In this document: piece after piece, positions 8,612-16,233 of the stretch
How positions within the stretch are numbered: the first letter of the stretch is position 1
Layout of the letters: the number at the start of each line of letters is the position of its first letter
Assembly (NCBI GenBank): GCA_949288685.1
Contig: CASELB010000081.1
Coordinates: 1-22,802, forward strand
Reading direction: 5' to 3'
Source of the DNA: an uncultured bacterium
GTDB lineage: Bacteria; Cyanobacteriota; Vampirovibrionia; Gastranaerophilales; Gastranaerophilaceae
Length of the DNA stretch: 22,802 nt
Position numbers and translations under genes: made by a program
Notes under the pieces: generated by a model
What the model was told of the DNA's origin: nothing
The model's database searches: none
Seen by the model: the letters and a program-made list of their open reading frames with translations, nothing else

Positions 8612-9360
8612 TTAACCGTAAGTCAAAAGACGAAATAAAAAGAATGCGCCATGCAGGACATATTGTTGCACTGGTTCATCAAGCAATGAAAAAAGCAGTA
8701 GAGCCGGGAATTTCAACACTGGAATTGGACGATATTGCTTACCGCGTAATAAAAGAAAACCGTGCAATCCCTACTTTTAAAGGATATAACGGGTTTCCGG
8801 CATCTATTTGTACATCAGTAAATGAACAGGTCGTTCATGGAATCCCGTCCAAAGATGTTATTCTGAAAGCAGGTGATATTATTGCAATTGATGTCGGGGC
8901 AACTTATGGCGGTATGGTCGGCGATAGTGCATGGTCGTATGCGGTTGGTAATATATCTGAGGAAAAACAACGTCTTATGCGGACGACTGAGGAGTCGCTA
9001 ATGGCAGGTATTGCACAAATGCGAGACGGTAATGTGCTTGATGATATTTCAGGAGCAATAGAGGATGTTGCAAACAGAGAAAATCTTGGCATTGTAAGAC
9101 ATTACGGCGGGCATGGTGTAGGACATGTTATGCATGAAGATCCGTTTTTATTCAATTATCGTGTGGGTGATAATACAAAAATAAAAACAGGCATGGTTAT
9201 AGCAATAGAACCTATGCTAAATCTCGGGTGTGATGATGTTGTTGTTGCTCCTGACAACTGGACTGTAAGTACAAAAGACGGTGCTGCATCAGCGCATTTT
9301 GAACATACGGTGCTCTGTACTGATGGAGAACCTGTTATGTTGACGACCCTTATGGAATAA
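8608..9360 (+). CDS. map: Type I methionine aminopeptidase
   Basis: Removes the initiator methionine from nascent proteins; dinuclear metallohydrolase of the pita-bread fold. From ATG 8608 it is 250 aa, the usual length for type Ia without a zinc-finger extension. The five metal ligands can be placed: D95 and D106 (IAIDVGATYGGMVGD), H169 (GGHGVG), E201 (IAIEPML) and E232 (HFEHTV). Substrate histidines correspond to H77 (VVHGIP) and H176 (MHEDP). AAGAGG inside the end of adk serves as its ribosome site and the two genes overlap by 4 bp. Pairing with adk is common (often secY-adk-map); here gyrB takes the upstream place. A strong terminator follows immediately. Confidence 0.97.
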   Translation: MINRKSKDEIKRMRHAGHIVALVHQAMKKAVEPGISTLELDDIAYRVIKENRAIPTFKGYNGFPASICTSVNEQVVHGIPSKDVILKAGDIIAIDVGATYGGMVGDSAWSYAVGNISEEKQRLMRTTEESLMAGIAQMRDGNVLDDISGAIEDVANRENLGIVRHYGGHGVGHVMHEDPFLFNYRVGDNTKIKTGMVIAIEPMLNLGCDDVVVAPDNWTVSTKDGAASAHFEHTVLCTDGEPVMLTTLME

Positions 9361-9366
9361 ACTGTT

Positions 9367-9397
9367 AAAAAGCCGGCTAATTTAGCCGGCTTTTTTT
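9367..9397. terminator. Bidirectional intrinsic terminator between map and the glycosyltransferase
   Basis: Stem AGCCGGCT (9371-9378) and AGCCGGCT (9384-9391) with loop AATTT. A run of A precedes it and seven T follow (9391-9397), so it can end transcription from both convergent genes. Confidence 0.93.
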
Positions 9398-9398
9398 G

Positions 9399-10085
9399 TT
9401 ATTTAAGATATCTGAATTTTATAAGTGCCCATAGTGCGTCTATGCCGTCTATGTATGAGATTTTTTTGCCCTCATCATGGCTTCTGCCGTTATATGAAAT
9501 AGGAACTTCTTTAAAACGTGCTCCTTTTTTTAACATTTTTGCAGTTATTTCCGGCTCAAAATCAAATCGCTCTGATTCAATGTTAATATCTTTTATAAAC
9601 TCGGCTTTGAAGGCTTTATAGCATGTCTCCATATCTGTAAGAGTTGTTTTAAATAAGAGGTTTGTAACCCAGGTTAAGAATTTATTGCCGTAATAATGAG
9701 AAGTAACAGTTGTATTAGAGTTTTCAAGATTTAAAAACCTTGAACCGTATACGACATCGGCATCATCAGCCAGCAGAACTTCAATTAATGCTTTATAATC
9801 ATCCGGATTGTATTCTAAATCAGCGTCTTGAATGATGATTATATCTCCGGTAGCATGTGCAAGCCCGGTTTTTAATGCCGCGCCTTTGCCTTTATTAAAT
9901 TTGTGGTACAAAACGGTATATGGAATTTTAGCATACAATTTTTGTGTACCGTCTAAAGAGTAATCATCAATCAATATGATTTCTTTTTCCAATCCGCAGA
10001 AATCTGCGTTTTCAACCTTTTCAATAATAGGTAATAGCGTGTTAACCTCGTTGTAAACAGGAATTAATATTGTAATTTTTTTCAT
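9399..10085 (-). CDS. Family 2 glycosyltransferase, dolichol-phosphate mannosyltransferase-like
   Basis: Soluble GT-A glycosyltransferase of 228 aa, probably moving a sugar from a nucleotide donor to a lipid phosphate or envelope glycan precursor. It begins with the typical ITILIPVYNE, then IDDYSLDGT (residues 39-47), GKGAALKTG, the metal-binding DAD (87-89), GSRF (114-117) and TDMETCYK (150-157), the pattern of DPM1-like enzymes. There is no membrane anchor, unlike GtrB-type members. ATG at 10085 is preceded by GAGG (plus-strand 10091-10095 region). It stands alone on the minus strand, convergent with map and divergent from the signalling operon, so genetic context does not give the acceptor. 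Confidence 0.88.
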   Translation of the reverse strand: MKKITILIPVYNEVNTLLPIIEKVENADFCGLEKEIILIDDYSLDGTQKLYAKIPYTVLYHKFNKGKGAALKTGLAHATGDIIIIQDADLEYNPDDYKALIEVLLADDADVVYGSRFLNLENSNTTVTSHYYGNKFLTWVTNLLFKTTLTDMETCYKAFKAEFIKDINIESERFDFEPEITAKMLKKGARFKEVPISYNGRSHDEGKKISYIDGIDALWALIKFRYLK

Positions 10086-10103
10086 ATCAAACCTCGTGTT
10101 ACA

Positions 10104-10112
10104 ATTCTATCA
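10104..10112 (-). promoter_or_regulatory. Extended -10 promoter for the glycosyltransferase
   Basis: Read on the minus strand, TGATAGAAT is an extended -10 (TGn + TAGAAT). No good -35 was found. The predicted start near 10097 leaves a leader of about 12 nt containing the GAGG ribosome site. Confidence 0.4.
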
Positions 10113-10130
10113 CAAAATAGTTGCAAATAC

Positions 10131-10159
10131 TTGATAGCCTGTTAGATTTAGTATATACT
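10131..10159 (+). promoter_or_regulatory. Promoter of the HD-GYP/response-regulator operon
   Basis: TTGATA (10131-10136), a 17-bp spacer and TATACT (10154-10159). The predicted start near 10166 makes the ATG at 10168 almost leaderless and favours the ATG at 10183. It has the same -35 and spacing as the promoter at 4854. Confidence 0.7.
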
Positions 10160-10182
10160 TTTAATATATGAACGGGTGCGAG

Positions 10183-11850
10183 ATGAGTGTACAAGATTTT
10201 ATAGTATCTTCGATTAAAGATATTTCTGATAAGAAGTATGACGAGAGTGAATGGCTTATAAAAGAACATCGTTCGATATATAAGAATGATTCTTCAATTT
10301 GTCTGTCACTCTTAGCACTGCTTGAGTATATGAAAGGAAACTTCAGTCTCTCGCTGCATTATCTTGACGACGCAAAATTTCTTGCAGACAGTAATAATGC
10401 ACCTGTTGATATTATACTAAACGAAGTTATAACCGGATTTATTAATTATGCGGAAAAAAATAATTCGCTTTATACAATAAATTATACAAAGGCAAAAAAA
10501 TTGGCACAAACTAAAAAAGAGCTTCCGTTTTTCAATAAAATAACTGAGCTTATTGCATCTTATCCGGGAGGAAGCAATTATACCGTTTCCGCCCAGAAAG
10601 ATCCGCTGGTTGCTCTTGTTAAGATAGGTCAGGCTGTAGGTGCCGAAAAAAACATTAAGAAATTAATTCAGACAATTGCAGAAGAAACGAAATTTGCAAT
10701 GAAATCTGACAGGTGTACAGTTTTTCTTTATGATAAAGATACAAATGAAATTTATTCAATTGTGGCACTGGGGTTAGGCAGTGAAGAGCTTAGACTTCCA
10801 GCAGGAAAAGGTCTTGTAGGGTATTCAATAAAAAATGGTGAAACAATTAACATAAGGGAAGCGTATGACGATCCGCGCTTTAATCGTGATGTAGATTTGT
10901 CGACAGGCTACAGGACCAAAACAATACTCTGTATGCCGATAAAAAATATCAATAATGAAATAATCGGTGCTTTCCAGGTCTTAAATAAAAACGACGGGTA
11001 TTTTACGCGCGAAGATGAAGATTTGCTTATGGCAATTGCTTCAAGTGCAGGTATCTCTTTAGAGAATGCCCAGCTTTTTGAAAAACAAAATAAAATGATA
11101 GAAGAGCAAAAAGTTATCTTGGATAGCTTTATTGATGCTCTTTCAACTTCAATTGATGCCCGCGATAAGATTACTTCCGGTCATTCAACACGTGTAAGGA
11201 TGTACTCTACGCTTATAGCAAAAGAGTTTAAACTTTCTGAAAATGAAATTTCTATTCTTGAAAAGGCGGCTGCCCTTCATGACATCGGTAAAATCGGGAT
11301 TAAAGACTCAGTTTTGCAGAAGGAAGGTAAATTAACCCCTGAGGAGTATAAGCATATTCAGGAACACGTTGAAATAACCCATCATATACTTGAAAAAGTG
11401 CACATGTCTGACGATTTTGTTCAAATAACCGACATAGCCTGCTCTCACCACGAAAAGTATGACGGCAGCGGGTATTACAGACACTTGAAAGGCGACGAAA
11501 TACCTTTTGGCGGACGTATTTTGGCAGTGTCGGATGTATTTGATGCAATAACATCCAAACGTCACTATCGTGATAAAATGTCTATTCAAAAAGTTATAGA
11601 GATTATTCAAAATGGCGCCGGTTCTCATTTTGATCCGGCTGTTGTAGATAAATTTTTACATATTCCGCTTAACAAAATCGTTGATGTATTCCTTACGGAA
11701 AATCATTTAACACTTGAAATGAAAGACAATGAAACACTATCAAAATATAACTTCACCGATTTGTACAAAGCGATTACATGCGGGAAGTTAAAAAAACTGG
11801 TTGCCGCATTCAACAAGTATTATGTTGGAGCGGGCGCGTATGAAGATTAG
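10183..11850 (+). CDS. GAF-HD-GYP protein, probable cyclic-di-GMP phosphodiesterase
   Basis: 555 aa from the ATG at 10183; an upstream ATG at 10168 would add 5 residues but lies at the predicted transcription start. Residues 1-135 are helical and TPR-like. A GAF sensory domain spans about 138-301 (SDRCTVFLYD, GKGLVGYSI, FQVLNKND). A linker helix leads to an HD-GYP domain at about 310-502 with HDIGKIG (H366, D367) and HHEKYDGSGYY (422-432). HD-GYP domains are metal-dependent phosphodiesterases of cyclic-di-GMP. Here the proline of the GYP triad is Tyr (Y432), while the HD pair, HHE and DGxGY are kept, so activity is likely but not certain. There is no membrane segment. First gene of a five-gene operon; its end overlaps the next gene by 11 bp. 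Confidence 0.92.
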   Translation: MSVQDFIVSSIKDISDKKYDESEWLIKEHRSIYKNDSSICLSLLALLEYMKGNFSLSLHYLDDAKFLADSNNAPVDIILNEVITGFINYAEKNNSLYTINYTKAKKLAQTKKELPFFNKITELIASYPGGSNYTVSAQKDPLVALVKIGQAVGAEKNIKKLIQTIAEETKFAMKSDRCTVFLYDKDTNEIYSIVALGLGSEELRLPAGKGLVGYSIKNGETINIREAYDDPRFNRDVDLSTGYRTKTILCMPIKNINNEIIGAFQVLNKNDGYFTREDEDLLMAIASSAGISLENAQLFEKQNKMIEEQKVILDSFIDALSTSIDARDKITSGHSTRVRMYSTLIAKEFKLSENEISILEKAAALHDIGKIGIKDSVLQKEGKLTPEEYKHIQEHVEITHHILEKVHMSDDFVQITDIACSHHEKYDGSGYYRHLKGDEIPFGGRILAVSDVFDAITSKRHYRDKMSIQKVIEIIQNGAGSHFDPAVVDKFLHIPLNKIVDVFLTENHLTLEMKDNETLSKYNFTDLYKAITCGKLKKLVAAFNKYYVGAGAYED

Positions 11851-13318
11851 TAAAAAATTAATATTATTTTCATTTGTATTTATATCTGCGGTTTCTGTCG
11901 TTTTTGCAAATGTAATAGAAGGTTATGGTGTAGACTATAACCGCAAAGATGTATACACTCTTGCCAAAAATAAGTTTGCATTGACTAACGTTAAATCCGC
12001 GCATGATGAGTTCTCTGCTTTGATTTCTGATTCATCAAGTAAAGATTTTGTTCTTCTGGACATAGCGATTATACTTGCAGAGTATGGCTTGTTTGATTTA
12101 ACGGACAGTATTTTTTCTAAAATAGATGATTACAGTATTTCAAAGAATTATATTGAAGATATAAGGCATTTTTATTATCCTGCAAAACGGATAGGTGTTA
12201 GTGAATTGCTGTTTCTTGCCGAAGCGTATTCTAATATAATGTATAATAACTACGCTCAGGAAGCAGTCCTTGATGTTATTAATAATACAGAGTTAATAAG
12301 AGAACATAACGATTATGTTTTTTATATTCTTGCTCTTGGGTATTATGAGATAAAAGATATTGACCAGGCGGAGAATTATATTTCAATTGCTATGAGTCTA
12401 AATCCAAATAATGTTAATTATAAAATTCTAAAAACCAAAATACTTCTTGAGAGGAAAAATAAAAAGCCTGCGCTTAAATTGCTGGAAGAGATAAAAAAAG
12501 AAAACTTTAAAATTGTAGAACTTCAAAATAAAATATCGGCTCTTGAACAATACGTCTTATATAAAACAGAAAAAAACGATAAATTAAAAGATTACCATCT
12601 GGGATATTACTACTTTCTTGACGGGAAAACGGGCTTTGCGCAAAAAGTATTGCTAAATGCTCTGTCTAATAATAAGAAAGTTAACAGGGATATTTATGCC
12701 TTGCTTGCTCTGTCATATTTGTCCGGCTCGGATAAACAGGCAAAAGAAAATGCTTTAAAAAGTATAAAAAGTGGCGGAGAAACATTTAACTCATTGTATA
12801 CATTAGGAATCGTTGAATTAAGAAATGAAAATTATAAGCAAGGATTGAAACTTCTTAATAAAGCAAAAAGATATGAAAAAGGCACCTACAATTCCGAACG
12901 CTTAATTGCCCTGATATACCGGTTTACCGGTAAAAACAAAAATGCGGTTAAATTATGGAATAAATTAGTAAAAAAAGTTCCGGAAACTTACGAGGGATAT
13001 TACTATCTTGCTATTGATACGGATGCGGACAGTGAATCTTTGTTAAAAACAAGTTTGAGTTATAATGTTAATTACTCTCCCGCATATTATAAACTGGGAG
13101 AAATTTATATTGACAGGGAAAATTTTGAGCTTGCAAAGAAGTACCTGTATAATGCACACTATATTGACGAAAATGATTTTAGATATTATTATTATCTAAG
13201 TCAAATAGAATTATTGCAAGGACATGAAGAACAGGCAGAAAGTTATTTGAACAATTGTGAAAGATTAGAACCGAATTACAGGGATATATTGGACAGGGAA
13301 AAAGGATTTGAAAAATAA
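11840..13318 (+). CDS. Secreted or periplasmic TPR-repeat protein
   Basis: 492 aa from ATG 11840, with GGAG 9 nt ahead. An in-frame TTG at 11801 is rejected because the ATG gives a clean Sec signal peptide: MKISKK, a hydrophobic core, and VFA before residue 24. The mature part is tandem helix pairs of TPR type (for example YYEIKDIDQAENYISIAMSL and GEIYIDRENFELAKKYLYNA), most regular in the C-terminal half. TPR proteins are scaffolds; the partner is unknown. Placement between an HD-GYP protein and two response regulators, with 11-bp overlaps on both sides, suggests it is made together with them, yet it lies on the other side of the membrane. It may be an envelope assembly or sensing factor. 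Confidence 0.88.
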   Translation: MKISKKLILFSFVFISAVSVVFANVIEGYGVDYNRKDVYTLAKNKFALTNVKSAHDEFSALISDSSSKDFVLLDIAIILAEYGLFDLTDSIFSKIDDYSISKNYIEDIRHFYYPAKRIGVSELLFLAEAYSNIMYNNYAQEAVLDVINNTELIREHNDYVFYILALGYYEIKDIDQAENYISIAMSLNPNNVNYKILKTKILLERKNKKPALKLLEEIKKENFKIVELQNKISALEQYVLYKTEKNDKLKDYHLGYYYFLDGKTGFAQKVLLNALSNNKKVNRDIYALLALSYLSGSDKQAKENALKSIKSGGETFNSLYTLGIVELRNENYKQGLKLLNKAKRYEKGTYNSERLIALIYRFTGKNKNAVKLWNKLVKKVPETYEGYYYLAIDTDADSESLLKTSLSYNVNYSPAYYKLGEIYIDRENFELAKKYLYNAHYIDENDFRYYYYLSQIELLQGHEEQAESYLNNCERLEPNYRDILDREKGFEK

Positions 13319-13955
13319 TATTCTTATAGTAGAAGATCATGAACTTACAAGATTTGGTTTGAAGGCTACATTTGAGGGGAGTGAAATAGCCGGAACCATC
13401 TATGAGGCAAATTCGGCAGAAAACGGCTTAGAAATTGTACTGAATAATCCTGTAGATTTAGTAATTATGGATTTAGGGCTCCCGGGGATGGACGGGATAA
13501 TTGCGAGCAAAAAAATACATGACTTAAACCGCGATATAAAAATTATAATTTTAACCTCTCATAATGATGAACAGGAGGTTATTGCGTCACTCAAGGCAGG
13601 TGCAAATGCATACTGCTCTAAGGAAATTAATCCGCAGCGGCTTTTAGAGGTCGCCTCATCGGTTCTTGATGGTGCATCGTGGTTTGATCCTTCAATAGCT
13701 CATATAGTTCTGCGTGCCGCATCAAACACCCAAATGAAGGATGTTTCTGAGCAGAAAAAGGATTATAATTTAACAATCCGTGAAAAACAAATATTAAAGT
13801 TAATTACGGAAGGATACAGTAATATAGATGTTGCAAAAGAATTATGCGTGACAGTTAATACAACAAAAGCGCATGTTGCAAGTATTTTACAAAAGCTGGA
13901 AGTCGAGGACAGACTTCAGGCAGCGTTAAAGGCGCTTAATGAAAAATTGGTTTAA
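13308..13955 (+). CDS. NarL/FixJ-family response regulator, TTG start
   Basis: Two-component DNA-binding regulator, 215 aa. The receiver domain (residues 4-120) has an acidic pair E9-D10, phosphoacceptor D55 (VIMDLGLPG), T83 and K105, all expected positions. A LuxR-type helix-turn-helix covers about 150-210 (LTIREKQILKLITEGYS, then VNTTKAHVASILQKL). No ATG fits: the receiver begins directly at this TTG, with AGGG at 13295-13298 about 9 nt ahead, so TTG initiation is the best call. It overlaps the TPR gene by 11 bp, the same overlap as the preceding junction. No histidine kinase gene is present in the window. Confidence 0.92.
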   Translation: MKNNILIVEDHELTRFGLKATFEGSEIAGTIYEANSAENGLEIVLNNPVDLVIMDLGLPGMDGIIASKKIHDLNRDIKIIILTSHNDEQEVIASLKAGANAYCSKEINPQRLLEVASSVLDGASWFDPSIAHIVLRAASNTQMKDVSEQKKDYNLTIREKQILKLITEGYSNIDVAKELCVTVNTTKAHVASILQKLEVEDRLQAALKALNEKLV

Positions 13956-13964
13956 GAGGGAATT

Positions 13965-14591
13965 ATGGACGGTTTAGCTTCAATTTTACTTGTAGATGAT
14001 AATCCGAAATACCTGGCAGATGCATTGCCCATGTATGGTTATGATGTTACGGTCGTAACAAATGGTATTGATGCGTTAAAGGAATTAAGTAAAGAGGATA
14101 AAAGTTACGATTTGGTGTTGCTTGATGTAATGATGCCGCAGATGAACGGCTGGGATACTTTAAAAGCTATAAGAAGTAACAAAAATCATAAATATTTGCC
14201 GGTTATAATGATAACTGCGGTTAATGAAGACCAAAAAATTGTGTCGGGATTAAAAATCGGTGCGGACGACTATATTGTTAAGCCGTTTATTCTTCCAAAC
14301 TTACTGGCGCGTATGGAAGCAATTTTAAGACGTTGTAAATGGCAGGATGAAAACAGTTCTAAAAAAGAAGTTTCAATAAATGCAAATACTGAAATTGAAG
14401 CGTTGACTTCAAGAGAAAAAGAGGTGCTGGCGCTTGTTGCAAAAGGGGCAACAAATCAGGATATAGCAGATAAACTTTTTGTGAGAGATGTTACAGTAAA
14501 AACACACCTTAATAGTATTTTTAAAAAATTAAAAGTAACAAACAGGACACAGGCTGTTTTGCTTGCAATGCAAATGAATTTAATAAATTAG
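13965..14591 (+). CDS. Second response regulator, receiver plus LuxR-type HTH
   Basis: 208-aa phospho-regulated transcription factor. Receiver: D11-D12, phosphoacceptor D54 (LVLLDVMMPQMNGW), T84 and K106 (YIVKPF). The HTH lies at about 140-205 (LTSREKEVLALVAKGATNQDIA, recognition helix DVTVKTHLNSIFKKL). Its receiver resembles OmpR/PleD-type receivers (VMMPxMNGW, ADDYIVKPF) more than the receiver of its upstream neighbour, so the two are not a recent duplication. AGAGGG lies before ATG 13965 and the gap from the previous gene is 9 bp. The closely spaced pair may bind DNA separately or as antagonists; targets are unknown. Confidence 0.92.
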   Translation: MDGLASILLVDDNPKYLADALPMYGYDVTVVTNGIDALKELSKEDKSYDLVLLDVMMPQMNGWDTLKAIRSNKNHKYLPVIMITAVNEDQKIVSGLKIGADDYIVKPFILPNLLARMEAILRRCKWQDENSSKKEVSINANTEIEALTSREKEVLALVAKGATNQDIADKLFVRDVTVKTHLNSIFKKLKVTNRTQAVLLAMQMNLIN

Positions 14592-14601
14592 GAGTTGAAA
14601 A

Positions 14602-15135
14602 ATGTTAACAAAAGATGAATTACTAAGATTAGTGGAGACAGATACGGATTCTTTTAATGCTGAACTTGCTGCAGCAGGCGAAAGCGGAATTGACTTAAGT
14701 GAAGTGGATTTTAGCAATATGACTCTGTGCGGTGTTAATTTTACAAATGCCAATCTTAACTCTGCAAGTTTTGGTGACTCAAATCTTAGTGAAGTTGATT
14801 TTACAAATTGTGATTTAACATCTGCTGATTTCACAAGAGTTAACTGTGTAGAGTGTAATTTTTCAGAAGCGTTATTAAATGGAGCAGACTTTAGTTACGG
14901 TAAACTGGATTATTGTAATTTTACTGAAGCAGATATGGCGGGTGCAATTTTTAATGAATCGGATTTAACTAACTCTGATTTTTCCTGTTCTTATAATTTA
15001 AATGCTTGCAGGTTTGATGATGCAACGACATGGCCTGATAATGACTTACTTCCAGATGATTTTGATGCTGTTTATTCAGATGATCTTTCATCTTTGAGAG
15101 ATGAAGATGATTACAATCATCAATCTGATTATTAA
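14602..15135 (+). CDS. Acidic pentapeptide-repeat protein
   Basis: 177 aa, last gene of the signalling operon, 10 bp after the second regulator, with AGGAG before its ATG. Residues 30-129 are 20 consecutive pentapeptides of A(D/N)LXX type, enough for five turns of a right-handed square beta-helix. The central residues alternate Leu-type and Phe almost perfectly (L32, F37, L42, F47 and so on to F127; only C82 and M112 vary on the Leu side). A short helix precedes the repeats, and a tail of about 45 residues rich in Asp follows. By count there are 38 Asp+Glu and 6 Lys+Arg. Pentapeptide proteins such as MfpA and Qnr mimic DNA and act on gyrase, but many cyanobacterial ones have no known role; no function is assigned. 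Confidence 0.92.
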   Translation: MLTKDELLRLVETDTDSFNAELAAAGESGIDLSEVDFSNMTLCGVNFTNANLNSASFGDSNLSEVDFTNCDLTSADFTRVNCVECNFSEALLNGADFSYGKLDYCNFTEADMAGAIFNESDLTNSDFSCSYNLNACRFDDATTWPDNDLLPDDFDAVYSDDLSSLRDEDDYNHQSDY

Positions 15136-15359
15136 AGGTTAGATAAATATTCAATTATGTCGGCGGACTCATACATTTTAAGTCCGCTGTCTTTGTTATA
15201 TAAAAACGGAACCTGTCTTTTTCCGCCAAGTCTTATTAAAGTTTCTTCTTCTGCATGGTCTGTGATATCGTGTTTTTTATATTTAATATCTCTTGAATCC
15301 ATAAAACTCATTACTTTTTGGCAGTAAGGACATCTTTCAAGTTCAAAAAGTTCATACAT
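15132..15359 (-). CDS. Glutaredoxin-like protein
   Basis: 75-aa thioredoxin-fold protein with the active site CPYC (residues 10-13), the cis-proline motif QVPFL (P51) and the end motif YESADIIEYL, as in glutaredoxins and the N-terminal domain of glutathione transferases. It probably reduces disulfides or mixed thiols in the cytosol. The full family fold fits in this length. ATG at 15359 follows AAGGAG by 8 nt. Its TAA overlaps the pentapeptide gene stop by 4 bp (TTAA), convergent, with no hairpin terminator between them. Confidence 0.9.
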   Translation of the reverse strand: MYELFELERCPYCQKVMSFMDSRDIKYKKHDITDHAEEETLIRLGGKRQVPFLYNKDSGLKMYESADIIEYLSNL

Positions 15360-15422
15360 TGGATTTTCTCCTTAACAGGTTTATCTTGATACAAAACTTA
15401 AAAAGTTACTATTCTCCGGTTG

Positions 15423-15450
15423 TTGAATTTTATCTCCATGGTATCATAAT
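15423..15450 (+). promoter_or_regulatory. Probable promoter of the yebC-ssb-kinase-pdxA operon
   Basis: TTGAAT (15423-15428), a 16-bp spacer and CATAAT (15445-15450). The same stretch can also be read as an extended -10, TGGTATCAT (15439-15447). Predicted start is near 15455-15460, just ahead of the AAGAGG ribosome site. Confidence 0.45.
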
Positions 15451-15472
15451 CTTATAGAGAAAAGAGGTAAAA

Positions 15473-16222
15473 ATGAGTGGACATTCCAAGTGGTCAACTA
15501 TCAAAAGAAAAAAGGCAAAAGTTGACTCTGCCCGGGCGGCAGAATTTCAAAAATATTCAAGAGAATTAATTGTTGCATCACGCCTGGGAGGAAGTGATCC
15601 TGCAGGCAATTTTCGTTTAAAGACGGCTATAGAGCGTGCAAAAGCGGCAGGACTCCCTAATGACAATATTAAAAGAGCGATAGAAAAGGGCGCAGGCTCT
15701 TCTAATAACGAAAATTACGAAGAAATTGTATATGAAGGGTATGCGGCAGGCGGTGTTGCTGTTGTTGTCGAAGCTATGACCGATAATAAGAACAGAACCG
15801 CCGGTGATATAAGAAGTTATTTTACTAAATATAACGGAAATTTAGGTGAAACCGGATGCGTTGGCTGGATGTTTGATAAAAGGGGCAGTATTACATTTGA
15901 TAAGGATGTTAATTATGAAAACCTTTTTGAGGCAGCAATTAATCTTAATGCAGAAGATATAATAGAAGATGAGGACTGTTATAAGGTTCTTACTTCCGTT
16001 GCGGATTTCCAAAGTGTTGTGGAAGGATTGGAAAGAGAAGGTTTTATTTCTTCTAACGCAGAGTTTACCAGAATTCCACAGAATATGATTGAGATTACGG
16101 ATGAAAAAATCGGCGCAAATGTTTTAAAACTTTTAAACAAGTTAGAAGAACATGATGATGTACAAAATGTATATGCCAACTTTGATATTTCCGATGAACT
16201 TATGGAAAAAATTGATATATAA
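15473..16222 (+). CDS. yebC: YebC/PmpR/TACO1-family protein
   Basis: 249 aa with the diagnostic N terminus MSGHSKWSTIKRKK, then the AGLPNDNIKRAIEKG and YEGYAAGGVAVVVEAMTDNKNRT segments. The family is described both as a transcription regulator and, more recently for some members, as a translation factor helping ribosomes at proline stretches; which applies here cannot be read from the sequence. One deviation is the helix after DSARAAEFQKYSREL, where ARAAEF replaces the more usual RGKIFTKL-like text. GAGG lies before ATG 15473. ssb begins 11 bp downstream. Confidence 0.95.
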   Translation: MSGHSKWSTIKRKKAKVDSARAAEFQKYSRELIVASRLGGSDPAGNFRLKTAIERAKAAGLPNDNIKRAIEKGAGSSNNENYEEIVYEGYAAGGVAVVVEAMTDNKNRTAGDIRSYFTKYNGNLGETGCVGWMFDKRGSITFDKDVNYENLFEAAINLNAEDIIEDEDCYKVLTSVADFQSVVEGLEREGFISSNAEFTRIPQNMIEITDEKIGANVLKLLNKLEEHDDVQNVYANFDISDELMEKIDI

Positions 16223-16233
16223 AAAGGAGTGCT

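Noticed and set aside
11801..11839. TTG start adding 13 residues to the TPR protein
   Set aside because: It would bury the signal peptide behind a polar leader; ATG 11840 gives a standard one.
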